This document shows positions 12,620 through 21,079 of a stretch of 64,000 nucleotides of DNA, in pieces (position 1 is the first letter of the stretch; every line of letters starts with the position of its first letter). Origin of the DNA: Gemella haemolysans. GTDB lineage: Bacteria; Bacillota; Bacilli; Staphylococcales; Gemellaceae. The stretch lies in contig NZ_CABFLN010000016.1 in assembly GCF_901873445.1 (NCBI RefSeq), forward strand, positions 1 through 64,000, given 5' to 3'. The position numbers and the translations under genes are program-made. The notes beneath the pieces are model-generated. The model saw nothing but the letters and a program-made list of their open reading frames with translations, was not told where the DNA came from and did no database searches.

Positions 12620-12717
12620 CTCTACACCTCTTTCCTAATTTAAATCATTTAATATACTACCATATTTATAAAAAATATTCAACCTTCTATATGTTTCAAT
12701 AATTCATCATAGTTAGT

Positions 12718-13680
12718 TTAAAAATATTCCTTTAACCTATCATTACTAATTCCCGCTTCTAATAAAACTAATAATTTTATCCTTGCCTTTTGACCACTTA
12801 AACCCGTTGTAAAAATAACTCCATCTTGTTGGAATTTTTTTCCACCGCCTTCATAATCATAAACGTCTTGAGTAACACCATTAAATGCTCTCGAAACAAA
12901 CACAACAGGTATATTATTTTTTAAACATTCTTTAATTGCTGGAACAGTTCTCGGTGGAAGGTTTCCTGCACCTAGCGCTTCAATTACTAATCCATCAGCT
13001 CCAAGGTTAGCTACCGCTGTAATAAGCTCCGCTCCCATACCAGCATATGCTTTTAATAAGAATACTTTCTTCCCAAAACCATCTACATCATAGTGTTCCT
13101 GTTTAATTAATTTTTGAAAATATATTACACTATTTTTCGAAACAAGTCCGATAGGTCCGAATGTCGGTGTTTGAAATGTCGCAACGTTAGTAGTATGTGT
13201 TTTTGTAACATAGGTAGCGGTATGAACCTCATCATTCATAACAACCAACACACCCTTGTCACTACTCTCATCACTAATTGCAACTACTAAAGAACTTCTT
13301 AAATTAGCTAGTCCATCAGCTCCTATTTCATTACTAGAACGCATCGCTCCTGTAACTACAACCGGGATATTGACATCTAATGTCAGCTCTAAATAATAGG
13401 CAGTTTCTTCAAGTGTATCTGTTCCATGCGTTACTACAACTCCATCATATCTCTCATTTACCGCTTCAACTATCCTATTCTTTATCCCTAACATTTCATG
13501 TTCTGTTATCTGAGGAGAAGCAAGATGATATAGATCTTCAACTACCAAATCTCCAAGATAAGAAAATATATTTCCTCCAGCTGCTATAGGATTCTTATCT
13601 GTAGGCGAAACTTTACCAGTTGTCTGATCTTCACTCATAGAAATTGTTCCACCTGTATTTAAGATTAATATTTTCTTCAA
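12718..13680 (-). CDS. ansA: L-asparaginase (type I, cytoplasmic)
   Basis: A 320-residue asparaginase hydrolysing L-asparagine to aspartate and ammonia. The two active-site signatures are present: NTGGTISM at residues 8-15 with the nucleophilic Thr, and VVTHGTDTLEETAYYLELTL at about 83-102 with the Thr-Asp pair. No signal peptide is seen, so it is taken as cytoplasmic. The start is TTG after an AAAGGGGATAGG ribosome binding site. It lies 15 bp after the carbonic anhydrase gene and is probably co-transcribed with it, pairing ammonia and bicarbonate generation. Confidence 0.93.
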   Translation of the reverse strand: MKKILILNTGGTISMSEDQTTGKVSPTDKNPIAAGGNIFSYLGDLVVEDLYHLASPQITEHEMLGIKNRIVEAVNERYDGVVVTHGTDTLEETAYYLELTLDVNIPVVVTGAMRSSNEIGADGLANLRSSLVVAISDESSDKGVLVVMNDEVHTATYVTKTHTTNVATFQTPTFGPIGLVSKNSVIYFQKLIKQEHYDVDGFGKKVFLLKAYAGMGAELITAVANLGADGLVIEALGAGNLPPRTVPAIKECLKNNIPVVFVSRAFNGVTQDVYDYEGGGKKFQQDGVIFTTGLSGQKARIKLLVLLEAGISNDRLKEYF

Positions 13681-13695
13681 ATTCCTATCCCCTTT

Positions 13696-14271
13696 CTATT
13701 TTCTTAGATTTTCATAACCATTAACAACTAAATCAACCTTCCCATTACTTGGATCTATTACTAAACCATGTACAGGAACATCCTTTGGTATTAATGGATG
13801 ATTCATAATCATATTAACATCATGACTAACACTTTCTTCAACATCATCAAATCCATGTAGCCAAGTATTTAAATCAAGTCCAGAGTATTGAAGAATATCA
13901 ATAGTTTCTTTCCCAACACCTCTATCTCGCATTTTTTCCATAATTAGATTAGTATCAATATTTTGCATACCACAGTCATGATGTCCCATAACTATAATCT
14001 CATCTGCTTTTAACATATATACTGCTATTATCAAACTTCTCATAATCGATCCAAAAGGATGAGTTAATATAGCACCTGCATTTTTCACAACTTTAACATC
14101 CCCTGAAGATAGATTCAAAGACTTTGTTGCAAGTTCAACTAACCTTGTATCCATACACGTAAACATTACTACTCTCTTGGCTGGATATTTATCTTCTGTT
14201 TTATATTTTTCATACTCTTCAAATTTAACGAAATACTCATTGTATTCTAACATTGAATCTAACAGTCTCAT
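13696..14271 (-). CDS. Beta-class carbonic anhydrase
   Basis: A 191-residue beta-carbonic anhydrase interconverting CO2 and bicarbonate. The zinc site is visible: Cys in TCMDTRL (about residue 39, with the Asp-Arg dyad) and His/Cys in MGHHDCGM (about 96-103). The fold-typical NAGAILTHPFGSIMRSL follows the first zinc ligand. The overall short form resembles the YtiB-type enzymes of Firmicutes. The ATG has an excellent SD (AAAAGGAG). Co-transcribed with ansA. It probably supplies bicarbonate for carboxylations in a capnophilic, fermentative cell; that role is inferred. Confidence 0.92.
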   Translation of the reverse strand: MRLLDSMLEYNEYFVKFEEYEKYKTEDKYPAKRVVMFTCMDTRLVELATKSLNLSSGDVKVVKNAGAILTHPFGSIMRSLIIAVYMLKADEIIVMGHHDCGMQNIDTNLIMEKMRDRGVGKETIDILQYSGLDLNTWLHGFDDVEESVSHDVNMIMNHPLIPKDVPVHGLVIDPSNGKVDLVVNGYENLRK

Positions 14272-14387
14272 ATCTTAACTCCTTTTGAAAATCATCATTT
14301 AAATTTTTCTTATATTTTCATTATACTATACTTCATGCTTAACGTAAACTTTCCTAACTAGCAACCCTTTAAAGTGCACCTACACTG

Positions 14388-14430
14388 CAAAAAAATGTAT
14401 TGTATGACATAAAGTCTTACAATACATCTT
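14388..14430 (-). terminator. Terminator after zwf
   Basis: Stem ATGTATTGTA(T)GAC / GTC(T)TACAATACAT (14395-14427), followed on the minus strand by TTTTTTTG. It lies 6 bp beyond the zwf stop. Confidence 0.92.
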
Positions 14431-14435
14431 AATAA

Positions 14436-15827
14436 TTATTTAACCCAATCTACTAGATTATCAGCTTCTTTTGGACCTTTTGAACCTTGTTTATATGTAT
14501 ATAATGGAGAACCTTGTTCTTCGTACTTAGCTATAAGTTTATTAACAAATGTCCAAGACTCAACTATTTGATTCCATTGAGAGAATAATGCTCTATCTTC
14601 TCTAAAACAAGCTTCTAGTAATCTCTCGTAAGCTTCAGGTGTATTTATTATGTTTTCTAGTATACAACTTTGACAGAAGTCTAACGAGATTGGCTGTAAT
14701 TCTTGTTCTGTACCTGGTTTTTTAGCATTAAATTGGAAATACACACCTTCTTCAGGTTGAATTTTTATTATTAATACATTTCCTGGAGAAGTTCCTACAG
14801 ATTTAAATTGAACAACTACTTGAGTTTCTCGTTTTTCTAGTTTCTTACCAGTTCTTATAAAGAATGGTACACCTTCCCAACGTTCATTATCTACAAATAA
14901 TTTAAGTGCTGCATAAGTTTCTGTTTTAGAATCAGCAGGAATATTTTGTTCTTGTAGATATCCTTCATATTGCCCCATTACTAAACTTCCATGAACATCT
15001 TCAATCGGTTTAAGCGCAGAAAGAAGATTGTATTGACTCTCGTGAATACCACGACTTCCCTCTTCTTTTGGTTCTTCCATAGCTACTAATGACATAACTT
15101 GAAGTAAGTGATTTTGAATCATATCTTTTAAAGCTCCACTCTTATCATAGTAACTTGCTCTTGTTTCAACTCCAACTGTTTCATCAGCAATAATTTGAAC
15201 ATTCTCTATAAAATCTTTATTCCAAATACCTTTAAAAATAATATTTTCAAAACGTAAAGATAAAATATTTTGAATCATCTCTTTGCCTAGATAATGGTCA
15301 ATATGATAAATTTCATCTTGATTAAAGAATTTAGCAAGCTCATCATTTAGTATCCCGGCTTTTTCTAAATCCTCTCCAAATGGTTTTTCAATAATAACTT
15401 TCGCATTATTTTCTGAGCAATATTTTTTTAGACCATTTGTAATAGTTATGAAGAATGATGGAGCCACCGCGAAGTAGTATACATGATTTTGTATATCTTG
15501 TTCAGCATAAAATGCTTGTAACATCTCATAGTCATCTTCATTTGTCATATCCATTTTAAAATAGATAATTCTTTCAGCATAAGCGTCGAATTGTTCATCG
15601 TCGAATTTAGTACGCGCATACTCTTTTACCCACGTACGAGCAATATCTATATATTCTGACTGTGTATAAGCTCTACGACCAATCACAACTATCTTAAAAT
15701 CATCAGCTAATTTCCCTAATACATTTAAATTATATAATGCAGGTAACAGTTTTCTATATGTAAGATCTCCTGTTCCTCCAAAAAGTGTTATTGCTGTTTT
15801 ATTTTCCATTGTTTCCAACCCAGTCAT
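14436..15827 (-). CDS. zwf: Glucose-6-phosphate 1-dehydrogenase
   Basis: Catalyses the first oxidative step of the pentose phosphate pathway (glucose-6-phosphate to 6-phosphogluconolactone, making NADPH). The N-terminal nucleotide motif LFGGTGDLTYRKLLPALY, the substrate/active-site segment IYHIDHYLGKEMIQN with the catalytic His, and the PFFIRTGKKL block are present. Two starts are possible. The ATG at 15827 follows AGAGGGAAG by 8 nt and is preferred; the ATG at 15809 gives the MENKTAITLFGG start common in the family but has a weak SD. Either way the gene overlaps the 3' end of gnd by 11-29 bp, which implies coupling. Confidence 0.93.
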   Translation of the reverse strand: MTGLETMENKTAITLFGGTGDLTYRKLLPALYNLNVLGKLADDFKIVVIGRRAYTQSEYIDIARTWVKEYARTKFDDEQFDAYAERIIYFKMDMTNEDDYEMLQAFYAEQDIQNHVYYFAVAPSFFITITNGLKKYCSENNAKVIIEKPFGEDLEKAGILNDELAKFFNQDEIYHIDHYLGKEMIQNILSLRFENIIFKGIWNKDFIENVQIIADETVGVETRASYYDKSGALKDMIQNHLLQVMSLVAMEEPKEEGSRGIHESQYNLLSALKPIEDVHGSLVMGQYEGYLQEQNIPADSKTETYAALKLFVDNERWEGVPFFIRTGKKLEKRETQVVVQFKSVGTSPGNVLIIKIQPEEGVYFQFNAKKPGTEQELQPISLDFCQSCILENIINTPEAYERLLEACFREDRALFSQWNQIVESWTFVNKLIAKYEEQGSPLYTYKQGSKGPKEADNLVDWVK

Positions 15828-17211
15828 AGTGATAACTTCCCTCTTTATCAGTTCTTTCAAAAGTGTGTGCTCCAAAATAGTCACGTTGTGCTTGAATTAG
15901 GTTAGCACCACTATCTGCTGTAGTGTAGATATCTAAGTAAGAAATTGCTGAAGTCATAGCACTTAGTGGTAATCTATTAGAAATCGCTAATGCTGCGACT
16001 TCACGTAAACTATCTTGTCTTGTTTCAATCACTTCTTTAAAGAATGGATCAAAGATTAAGTTTTCTAATTTTGGATTATTTTGGTATGCTTCGATAATAT
16101 TTTGTAAAATTTTCGCTTGAATAATACATCCACCACGGAAAATTTTAGCAATTTGTGAATAATCAAATGTCCAGTTATATTCTTTTTCAGCAGCTTGTAA
16201 TAATTTAAATCCTTGTGCATAAGATACAATTTTAGAAATAAATAACGCATCTTTTACAATATTTTTTAATCTCTCTTTATCTTCTACAACTGCATAAGGT
16301 TTACGAGCAAATTCTTTTTCAGCACGAACACGTTCTTCTTTAAGATTTGACATATATCTTCCATTTAACGCAGCTGTAATAACTGATACATCAATTCCTA
16401 AATCAATAGCTTGTTCGTTAGTCCATTTCCCAGTACCTTTTTGTTGAGATTTATCTAAGATTTTATCTACTAAGTAGCTTCCATCTTCTTCTTTTACTTT
16501 GAAGATATTAGCTGTAATTTCAATTAGATAAGATTCTAATTCACCTTTATTCCACTCTTCAAATGTTTCTTGTAATTCTTCATTAGTGAAACCACCTAGG
16601 TGTTTAAGCACTTTGTATGCTTCAGAAATTAATTGCATATCTCCATACTCGATACCATTGTGAACCATTTTCACATAGTGACCTGCTCCACCTGTTGAAG
16701 TATAACTACAACATGGAACACCATTAACTTTAGCCGCAATAGCTTCTAAAATAGGACGAATTTCTTCGTAAGCTTTTTCATCACCACCAGGCATTAAAGC
16801 AGGACCAAATCTAGCACCTTCTTCTCCTCCAGATACACCTACACCAAAGTAGTTAATTCCTTTTTCTAATAATAGATCATATCTTCTTTGTGTATCTTTA
16901 AAGAATGAGTTCCCTCCATCAATAATGATATCTTCTTTATCAAGAAGCGGTGTTAATTGTTCAATTAGGCTATCAACAGCAAATCCTGCTTTAACCATTA
17001 AAACAATTTTTCTAGGTTTTTCTAATCCATCGATTAATTCTTGTAGTGAATATCTACCTACTACATTTTCATGTGGGTGCTCTGCTAACATTTTATCAAC
17101 AACAGATGTTGTTCTATTGAATACTGCAACTTTAAATCCACTGTCTGCAATATTTAATGCTAGGTTACTTCCCATTACTGATAAACCGATAACTCCAATA
17201 TTTTGTTTCAT
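15799..17211 (-). CDS. gnd: 6-phosphogluconate dehydrogenase, decarboxylating
   Basis: A 470-residue enzyme converting 6-phosphogluconate to ribulose-5-phosphate with CO2 release and NAD(P)H formation. The N-terminal GVIGLSVMGSNLALNIADSG Rossmann loop carries Ser where most relatives have Ala-Val-Met-Gly neighbours, a minor change. The signature GVSGGEEGARFGPALMPGG, KMVHNGIEYGDMQLI with the catalytic Lys, KGTGKWT and the C-terminal QRDYFGAHTFER are present. It forms an operon with zwf and overlaps it. The SD is AGGAGG. Confidence 0.97.
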   Translation of the reverse strand: MKQNIGVIGLSVMGSNLALNIADSGFKVAVFNRTTSVVDKMLAEHPHENVVGRYSLQELIDGLEKPRKIVLMVKAGFAVDSLIEQLTPLLDKEDIIIDGGNSFFKDTQRRYDLLLEKGINYFGVGVSGGEEGARFGPALMPGGDEKAYEEIRPILEAIAAKVNGVPCCSYTSTGGAGHYVKMVHNGIEYGDMQLISEAYKVLKHLGGFTNEELQETFEEWNKGELESYLIEITANIFKVKEEDGSYLVDKILDKSQQKGTGKWTNEQAIDLGIDVSVITAALNGRYMSNLKEERVRAEKEFARKPYAVVEDKERLKNIVKDALFISKIVSYAQGFKLLQAAEKEYNWTFDYSQIAKIFRGGCIIQAKILQNIIEAYQNNPKLENLIFDPFFKEVIETRQDSLREVAALAISNRLPLSAMTSAISYLDIYTTADSGANLIQAQRDYFGAHTFERTDKEGSYHYDWVGNNGK

Positions 17212-17241
17212 TAATGAACCTCCTAATGTTTCTTACCTAAG

Positions 17242-17247
17242 ATTATA
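17242..17247 (-). promoter_or_regulatory. Extended -10 promoter of gnd-zwf
   Basis: On the minus strand TGGTATAAT forms an extended -10 (TATAAT at 17242-17247) about 30 bp before the gnd start. No good -35 hexamer is seen at 17 bp. Confidence 0.65.
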
Positions 17248-17259
17248 CCACCAAATATG

Positions 17260-17572
17260 CTGATAATGGAAATATTTTTGCTCGAAAAAATTTTTTACTA
17301 TTATTTATATTACTTACTTAATACATTAAAAATAAAATTTAATATTAATCTGTAATAATTATAATTTTTTCATATATAATACTTATGAAAGAATTATCAA
17401 TTATGTATACGTTTTAATTGCTATATTACAGAACTTTTATTTTATTCTAATTTCTATAACTTCAATCAACTTTCACTTACTTTTAAAAATAAATATACAT
17501 TATTTTTTTAATAAATTCATATTTACCTATGTTTAAATATATAAATATACATCAAAAATATAAACAAAGTAC
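17260..17572. other. Divergent gnd/aldA spacer
   Basis: Very AT-rich DNA between the gnd promoter and the aldA promoter. No ORF with a ribosome binding site and no stable RNA structure was recognised. Confidence 0.6.
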
Positions 17573-17628
17573 TTGATTTTAATTTTTTCATAATATATAA
17601 TGTTAGCAAAGAAATGGTAACGTTTACT
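17573..17628 (+). promoter_or_regulatory. aldA promoter with cre-like site
   Basis: -35 TTGATT (17573-17578), 17-bp spacer, -10 TATAAT (17596-17601). A near-palindromic TGGTAACGTTTACT lies at 17615-17628, about 8-20 bp past the expected start of transcription. It matches the cre consensus except at two positions, and its core GTAACGTTTAC is nearly symmetrical. The position suits a CcpA roadblock. Regulator binding is inferred. Confidence 0.7.
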
Positions 17629-17658
17629 TATCAAAAAAGTATAAAGGAGAATTAAACT

Positions 17659-19110
17659 ATGAGTGAAGTTAAAGTTTTGAAAAATTTTATTAACGGGGAA
17701 TTTGAAGATAATTCAAATTACGACTATATTAACGTATTAAACCCTTCTACTGAAGAAGTTATTGCAAAAATTCCTTCTTCTTCAGAAGCAGATGTAGACC
17801 GTGCAATCGATGTTGCTGAAGTTGCACAACGTGATTGGGAAAAATTACCTGCAGTTCAAAGAGGTGCTTACCTTAGAAAACTTGCTGAACGTATTCGTGA
17901 ACGCGAACCTGAAATTACACAAACTATTGTTAACGAAGGTGGTAAAACTTTCGATTTAGCTAAGGTTGAAGTATTATTTACAGCTGATTACTTAGATTAT
18001 ATGGCTGAATGGGCTAGAAGATATGAAGGAGAAATTATTCAAAGTGATAGACAAGACGAGCACATCTTCTTATTCAAACGTCCTCACGGAGTAACAACTG
18101 GTATCTTACCTTGGAACTTCCCATTCTTCTTAATTGCAAGAAAAGCTGCACCTGCACTACTTACTGGTAATACAATTGTATTAAAACCAAGTCAATTAAC
18201 ACCAATAAACGCTGATATCTTTGCTGAAATCTGCGTAGAAGTAGGTCTTCCAAAAGGTATTCTTAACGTTATTCACGGACGTGGTTCTGTGGTAGGAAAT
18301 AGATTAGCTTCTAACCCTAAAGTGGGCTTAGTAAGTTTAACAGGTAGCTTAACAGCTGGACAAGAAGTTATGAGAGCTGCTGCTGAAAACATCACAAATG
18401 TTTCTCTAGAACTTGGAGGAAAAGCCCCAGCTATCGTATTTAAAGATGCAGACCTTTCTCTTGCTGCTAAAGCTATCGTTGCATCTCGTGTAATCAACTC
18501 TGGACAAGTATGTAACTGTGCTGAAAGAGTGTATGTTCACGAGGATGTTAAAGATGAATTCGAAAAATTATTATTCGCTGAACTTGATAAAGTTAAATTC
18601 GGTGACCCTAACAAAGAAGGTGGTTTAGATTACGGTCCACTTATCGAAAAACGTGCTGTAGACGCTGTTGCAGAAAAAGTTGCTTATGCAGTAAAACAAG
18701 GGGCTACTCTATCATACGGTGGAACTCGCGATGAAAATCAAGTAGGTTACTTCTTTGGACCAACTGTTTTAACAAATGTAACTAACGAAATGAAAATTAT
18801 GAAGGAAGAAACATTCGGACCTGTAATCCCAGTAGCAACATTCAAAACATTAGAAGAAGTATTAGAATATGCAAATGATTCAGAATATGGATTAACTTCA
18901 TCAGTTTACACTACTAACCTAAATACTGCATTCAAAGCTGTAGATGGGCTAAAATTCGGTGAAACATACATCAATCGCGAAAACTTCGAAGCTATGCAAG
19001 GATTCCACGCTGGACGTCGTAAATCTGGTATCGGTGGAGCTGACGGTAAACATGGTTTAGAAGAATACCTAACTACTCAAGTCGTTTACATGCAATTAGA
19101 CAACGAATAA
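17659..19110 (+). CDS. aldA: Lactaldehyde/glycolaldehyde-type aldehyde dehydrogenase
   Basis: A 483-residue NAD-dependent aldehyde dehydrogenase very like E. coli AldA. It shares EVEVLFTADYLDYMAEWARR-type, ILPWNFPFFLIARK and GLKFGETYINRENF segments, plus the C-terminal GGADGKHGLEEYL. Catalytic residues visible are Glu in LELGGKAP and Cys in NSGQVCNCAERVYV (about residue 285). Known relatives oxidise L-lactaldehyde to lactate and glycolaldehyde to glycolate, often during deoxy-sugar breakdown. No fucose or rhamnose genes are nearby, so the physiological substrate is uncertain. It is a single-gene unit with its own promoter, cre-like box and terminator. Confidence 0.93.
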   Translation: MSEVKVLKNFINGEFEDNSNYDYINVLNPSTEEVIAKIPSSSEADVDRAIDVAEVAQRDWEKLPAVQRGAYLRKLAERIREREPEITQTIVNEGGKTFDLAKVEVLFTADYLDYMAEWARRYEGEIIQSDRQDEHIFLFKRPHGVTTGILPWNFPFFLIARKAAPALLTGNTIVLKPSQLTPINADIFAEICVEVGLPKGILNVIHGRGSVVGNRLASNPKVGLVSLTGSLTAGQEVMRAAAENITNVSLELGGKAPAIVFKDADLSLAAKAIVASRVINSGQVCNCAERVYVHEDVKDEFEKLLFAELDKVKFGDPNKEGGLDYGPLIEKRAVDAVAEKVAYAVKQGATLSYGGTRDENQVGYFFGPTVLTNVTNEMKIMKEETFGPVIPVATFKTLEEVLEYANDSEYGLTSSVYTTNLNTAFKAVDGLKFGETYINRENFEAMQGFHAGRRKSGIGGADGKHGLEEYLTTQVVYMQLDNE

Positions 19111-19136
19111 TCTATAAAAATACTAATCAACAATCT

Positions 19137-19184
19137 AATAAATCATCATACTCAAGTATATATTTGAATATGATGATTTATTTT
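19137..19184 (+). terminator. Terminator after aldA
   Basis: Inverted repeat AATAAATCATCATA (19137-19150) with TATGATGATTTATT (19169-19182), with additional CAA/TTG pairing inside, followed by TTATTTT. Confidence 0.9.
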
Positions 19185-19261
19185 ATTATACGATTATTCT
19201 TTGCTCCTTACCTCCTTATTTCCCATACAAGAGAAACAAACTAAAAGTTTTCAAAAAATTA

Positions 19262-19290
19262 TTGACAAATTTTCAGATAAATGTTAAGAT
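19262..19290 (+). promoter_or_regulatory. Promoter of the NSS transporter leader
   Basis: Consensus -35 TTGACA (19262-19267), exact 17-bp spacer and -10 TAAGAT (19285-19290). Transcription would start near 19297, giving a leader of about 274 nt before the transporter ATG at 19571. Confidence 0.88.
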
Positions 19291-19323
19291 TTTAATTACA
19301 ATTAATAAAGGAGCTACTCAATA

Positions 19324-19377
19324 ATGAAAACTAATATTTTAACTAGTAAAAGAGAATACTTTTTCGTGCCATTTTAG
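19324..19377 (+). CDS. Putative 17-residue leader peptide rich in Tyr/Phe
   Basis: Reads MKTNILTSKREYFFVPF and then TAG, with an AAAGGAG ribosome binding site at 19307-19313. Four of the last six residues are aromatic (Tyr, Phe, Phe, Phe), as in amino-acid attenuation leaders. The stop falls 3 bp before the first arm of the leader hairpins. Alternatively, one extra T in the T5 run at 19360-19364 would extend the frame to a 38-residue hydrophobic peptide ending at TAA near 19437. The region could then be a frameshifted remnant of a small gene or a sequence error. Function as a leader is inference. Confidence 0.5.
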   Translation: MKTNILTSKREYFFVPF

Positions 19378-19379
19378 CA

Positions 19380-19544
19380 GCACTTATATCTCATAGCATT
19401 GTAGATATAAGTGCAACGATGTCTACAATGGCTAGTTAAATGTATTTTCAAGCCATTGGTAAAAATACTAAATGGCCTTGAGTATAGTATTATATATATT
19501 TTTTAAAAGCTATTTAGTATTTTCTAGATAGCTTTTATTTTTTT
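19380..19544 (+). promoter_or_regulatory. Attenuator-like leader of the NSS transporter gene
   Basis: Mutually exclusive pairings are visible. GCACTTATATCT (19380-19391) pairs with AGATATAAGTGC (19403-19414). TAGCATTGTAGA (19394-19405) pairs with TCTACAATGGCTA (19422-19434). AATGGCT (19427-19433) pairs with AGCCATT (19451-19457). AAAATACTAAAT (19462-19473) pairs with ATTTAGTATTTT (19512-19523). The last pairing would destroy the terminator hairpin at 19505-19536, so it is an antiterminator. No T-box GGTGGNACCGCG motif is present. The chain fits transcription attenuation coupled to translation of the short upstream ORF. Confidence 0.6.
19505..19544 (+). terminator. Intrinsic terminator upstream of the NSS gene
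   Basis: Stem AAAAGCTATTTAG (19505-19517) with CTAGATAGCTTTT (19524-19536), one T:G wobble, 6-nt loop, then ATTTTTTT. It ends only 27 bp before the transporter start codon, so it must be regulated, or the gene must use another promoter. Confidence 0.85.
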
Positions 19545-19570
19545 AAACAATTAACAGGAGGAAAAATTTT

Positions 19571-20914
19571 ATGTCAGAAAATTCAAAATGGAGTTCTAAA
19601 ATAGGTTTCATACTTGCGTCAGCTGGATCTGCAATAGGTTTAGGTGCAGTGTGGAAGTTCCCATATATGACAGCAGCAAATGGTGGAGGTGGATTCTTAC
19701 TAGTCTTCCTTATCTTTACACTTTTAATTGGTTTACCACTACTTCTTGCTGAATTCGTACTTGGTCGTGGTGCTGGAGTATCAGCGATTAAAACTTTTGG
19801 CAAACTAGGAAAAAACAAAAATTATAACATTATTGGTTATATTGGCGGATTCGCCCTATTCATCTTACTTTCTTTCTATAGTGTTATCGGTGGATGGATT
19901 TTAGTATACTTAGGAATTTCAATTGCTGATGCCTTAGGAATTCATGCTACTGGCGATCACGCAGCACTATTCGTAAGTATTATTTCTAATTCTTGGATTG
20001 CATTAGGCGCACAAGCTTTATTCATTTTATTGAATATTCTTATAGTATCACGTGGTGTGCAAAAAGGTATTGAAAAAGCATCAAAAATCATGATGCCATT
20101 GTTATTCATCATATTCCTAATAATAATCGCTAGATCATTAACATTACCAAATGCAATGGCTGGAGTTACTTACTTCCTAAAACCTGATTTTTCTAAAATC
20201 ACAAGCTCTGGTATTTTATTTGCACTTGGTCAATCATTCTTCGCTCTTTCTATCGGGGTTACAGCTATGTTAACTTATGCATCATACCTTGATAGAAGAA
20301 CTAACCTGGTTCAATCAGGTATTTCTGTTGTTTTAATGAACATTGCCGTTTCTATAATGGCTGGATTAGCAATCTTCCCAGCTATGAGTTCATTCGGAAT
20401 GGAATCTGAAGGTGGGCCGAGTTTATTATTCATCGTATTACCACAATTATTCAACAATATGGCATTTGGTAAAATTTTCTACATTTTATTCTTAATATTA
20501 TTCTTATTCGCTACTATTACTTCATCAGTAGTTATGTTAGAAATTAATGTAGGAAATATTACTAACCAAAAAAACACTAACCGTACTAAATTCAGTGTAA
20601 TCATCGGAATCTTAACTTTCATCGTTGGAATTCCTTCTGCTCTATCTTACGGTTCATTATCTGATACATTAATATTCGGAAAAACAGTTTTCGATTTAAT
20701 GGACTTCTTAGTATCTAATATACTTATGCCACTTGGTTGTCTTGCACTATCAATATTCACTGGATATGTACTAGACAAAAAAGTTGCTAAAGAACAATTA
20801 CACATTAACGAGAATAACAAAACAAGCCTAGTATTATTCAGAACATGGTTATTCCTATTAAGATATATACTACCAGTTATTATTCTTATCGTTTGCTTAG
20901 CACAATTTTTATAA
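19571..20914 (+). CDS. Sodium-dependent amino acid transporter (NSS/SNF family)
   Basis: A 447-residue neurotransmitter:sodium symporter family protein with 11-12 membrane helices. The hallmark first helix is present as FILASAGSAIGLGAVWKFPY (about residues 10-29) followed by AANGGGGFLLVF. The sodium/substrate region of helix 6 appears as FALGQSFFALSIGVTAMLTY (about 216-235). Bacterial relatives take up amino acids, several of them aromatic or branched (TnaT Trp, Tyt1 Tyr, LeuT Leu). The Tyr/Phe-rich leader ORF upstream would suit an aromatic substrate, but this is inference. The SD is AGGAGG, 9 bp before the ATG. Single-gene unit with its own terminator. Confidence 0.92.
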   Translation: MSENSKWSSKIGFILASAGSAIGLGAVWKFPYMTAANGGGGFLLVFLIFTLLIGLPLLLAEFVLGRGAGVSAIKTFGKLGKNKNYNIIGYIGGFALFILLSFYSVIGGWILVYLGISIADALGIHATGDHAALFVSIISNSWIALGAQALFILLNILIVSRGVQKGIEKASKIMMPLLFIIFLIIIARSLTLPNAMAGVTYFLKPDFSKITSSGILFALGQSFFALSIGVTAMLTYASYLDRRTNLVQSGISVVLMNIAVSIMAGLAIFPAMSSFGMESEGGPSLLFIVLPQLFNNMAFGKIFYILFLILFLFATITSSVVMLEINVGNITNQKNTNRTKFSVIIGILTFIVGIPSALSYGSLSDTLIFGKTVFDLMDFLVSNILMPLGCLALSIFTGYVLDKKVAKEQLHINENNKTSLVLFRTWLFLLRYILPVIILIVCLAQFL

Positions 20915-20933
20915 TCTAATTTAAAACTATTAG

Positions 20934-20992
20934 GAGTGATTCAAATAACGATTTCGTAGAAGTCCCATCTGTTGAATCACTCTTATTTTTTT
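20934..20992 (+). terminator. Terminator after the NSS transporter gene
   Basis: Perfect stem GAGTGATTCAA (20934-20944)/TTGAATCACTC (20972-20982) followed by TTATTTTTTT. The loop contains ACGATTTCGTAGAA, the same core found in the hairpin end of the dispersed intergenic repeats. Confidence 0.92.
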
Positions 20993-21032
20993 ATAGCGTT
21001 TTAAATATTTTTTTATAAATAAACTATAATTA

Positions 21033-21061
21033 TTGACATGCGTTTTCAATAGTGCTATTAT
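21033..21061 (+). promoter_or_regulatory. Promoter of the riboflavin operon
   Basis: -35 TTGACA (21033-21038), 17-bp spacer, -10 TATTAT (21056-21061), placing transcription start just before the FMN riboswitch. Confidence 0.9.
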
Positions 21062-21079
21062 TAAGTCATGAATTAAATA

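Noticed and set aside
15828..15884. Upstream ATG (15884) as zwf start
   Set aside because: It would extend the overlap with gnd to 86 bp, adds residues not seen in the family, and lacks an SD; 15827 has a good one.
19297..19544. T-box riboswitch before the NSS gene
   Set aside because: The conserved GGTGGNACCGCG T-box sequence and the stem I motifs are absent; a different attenuation mechanism is suggested instead.
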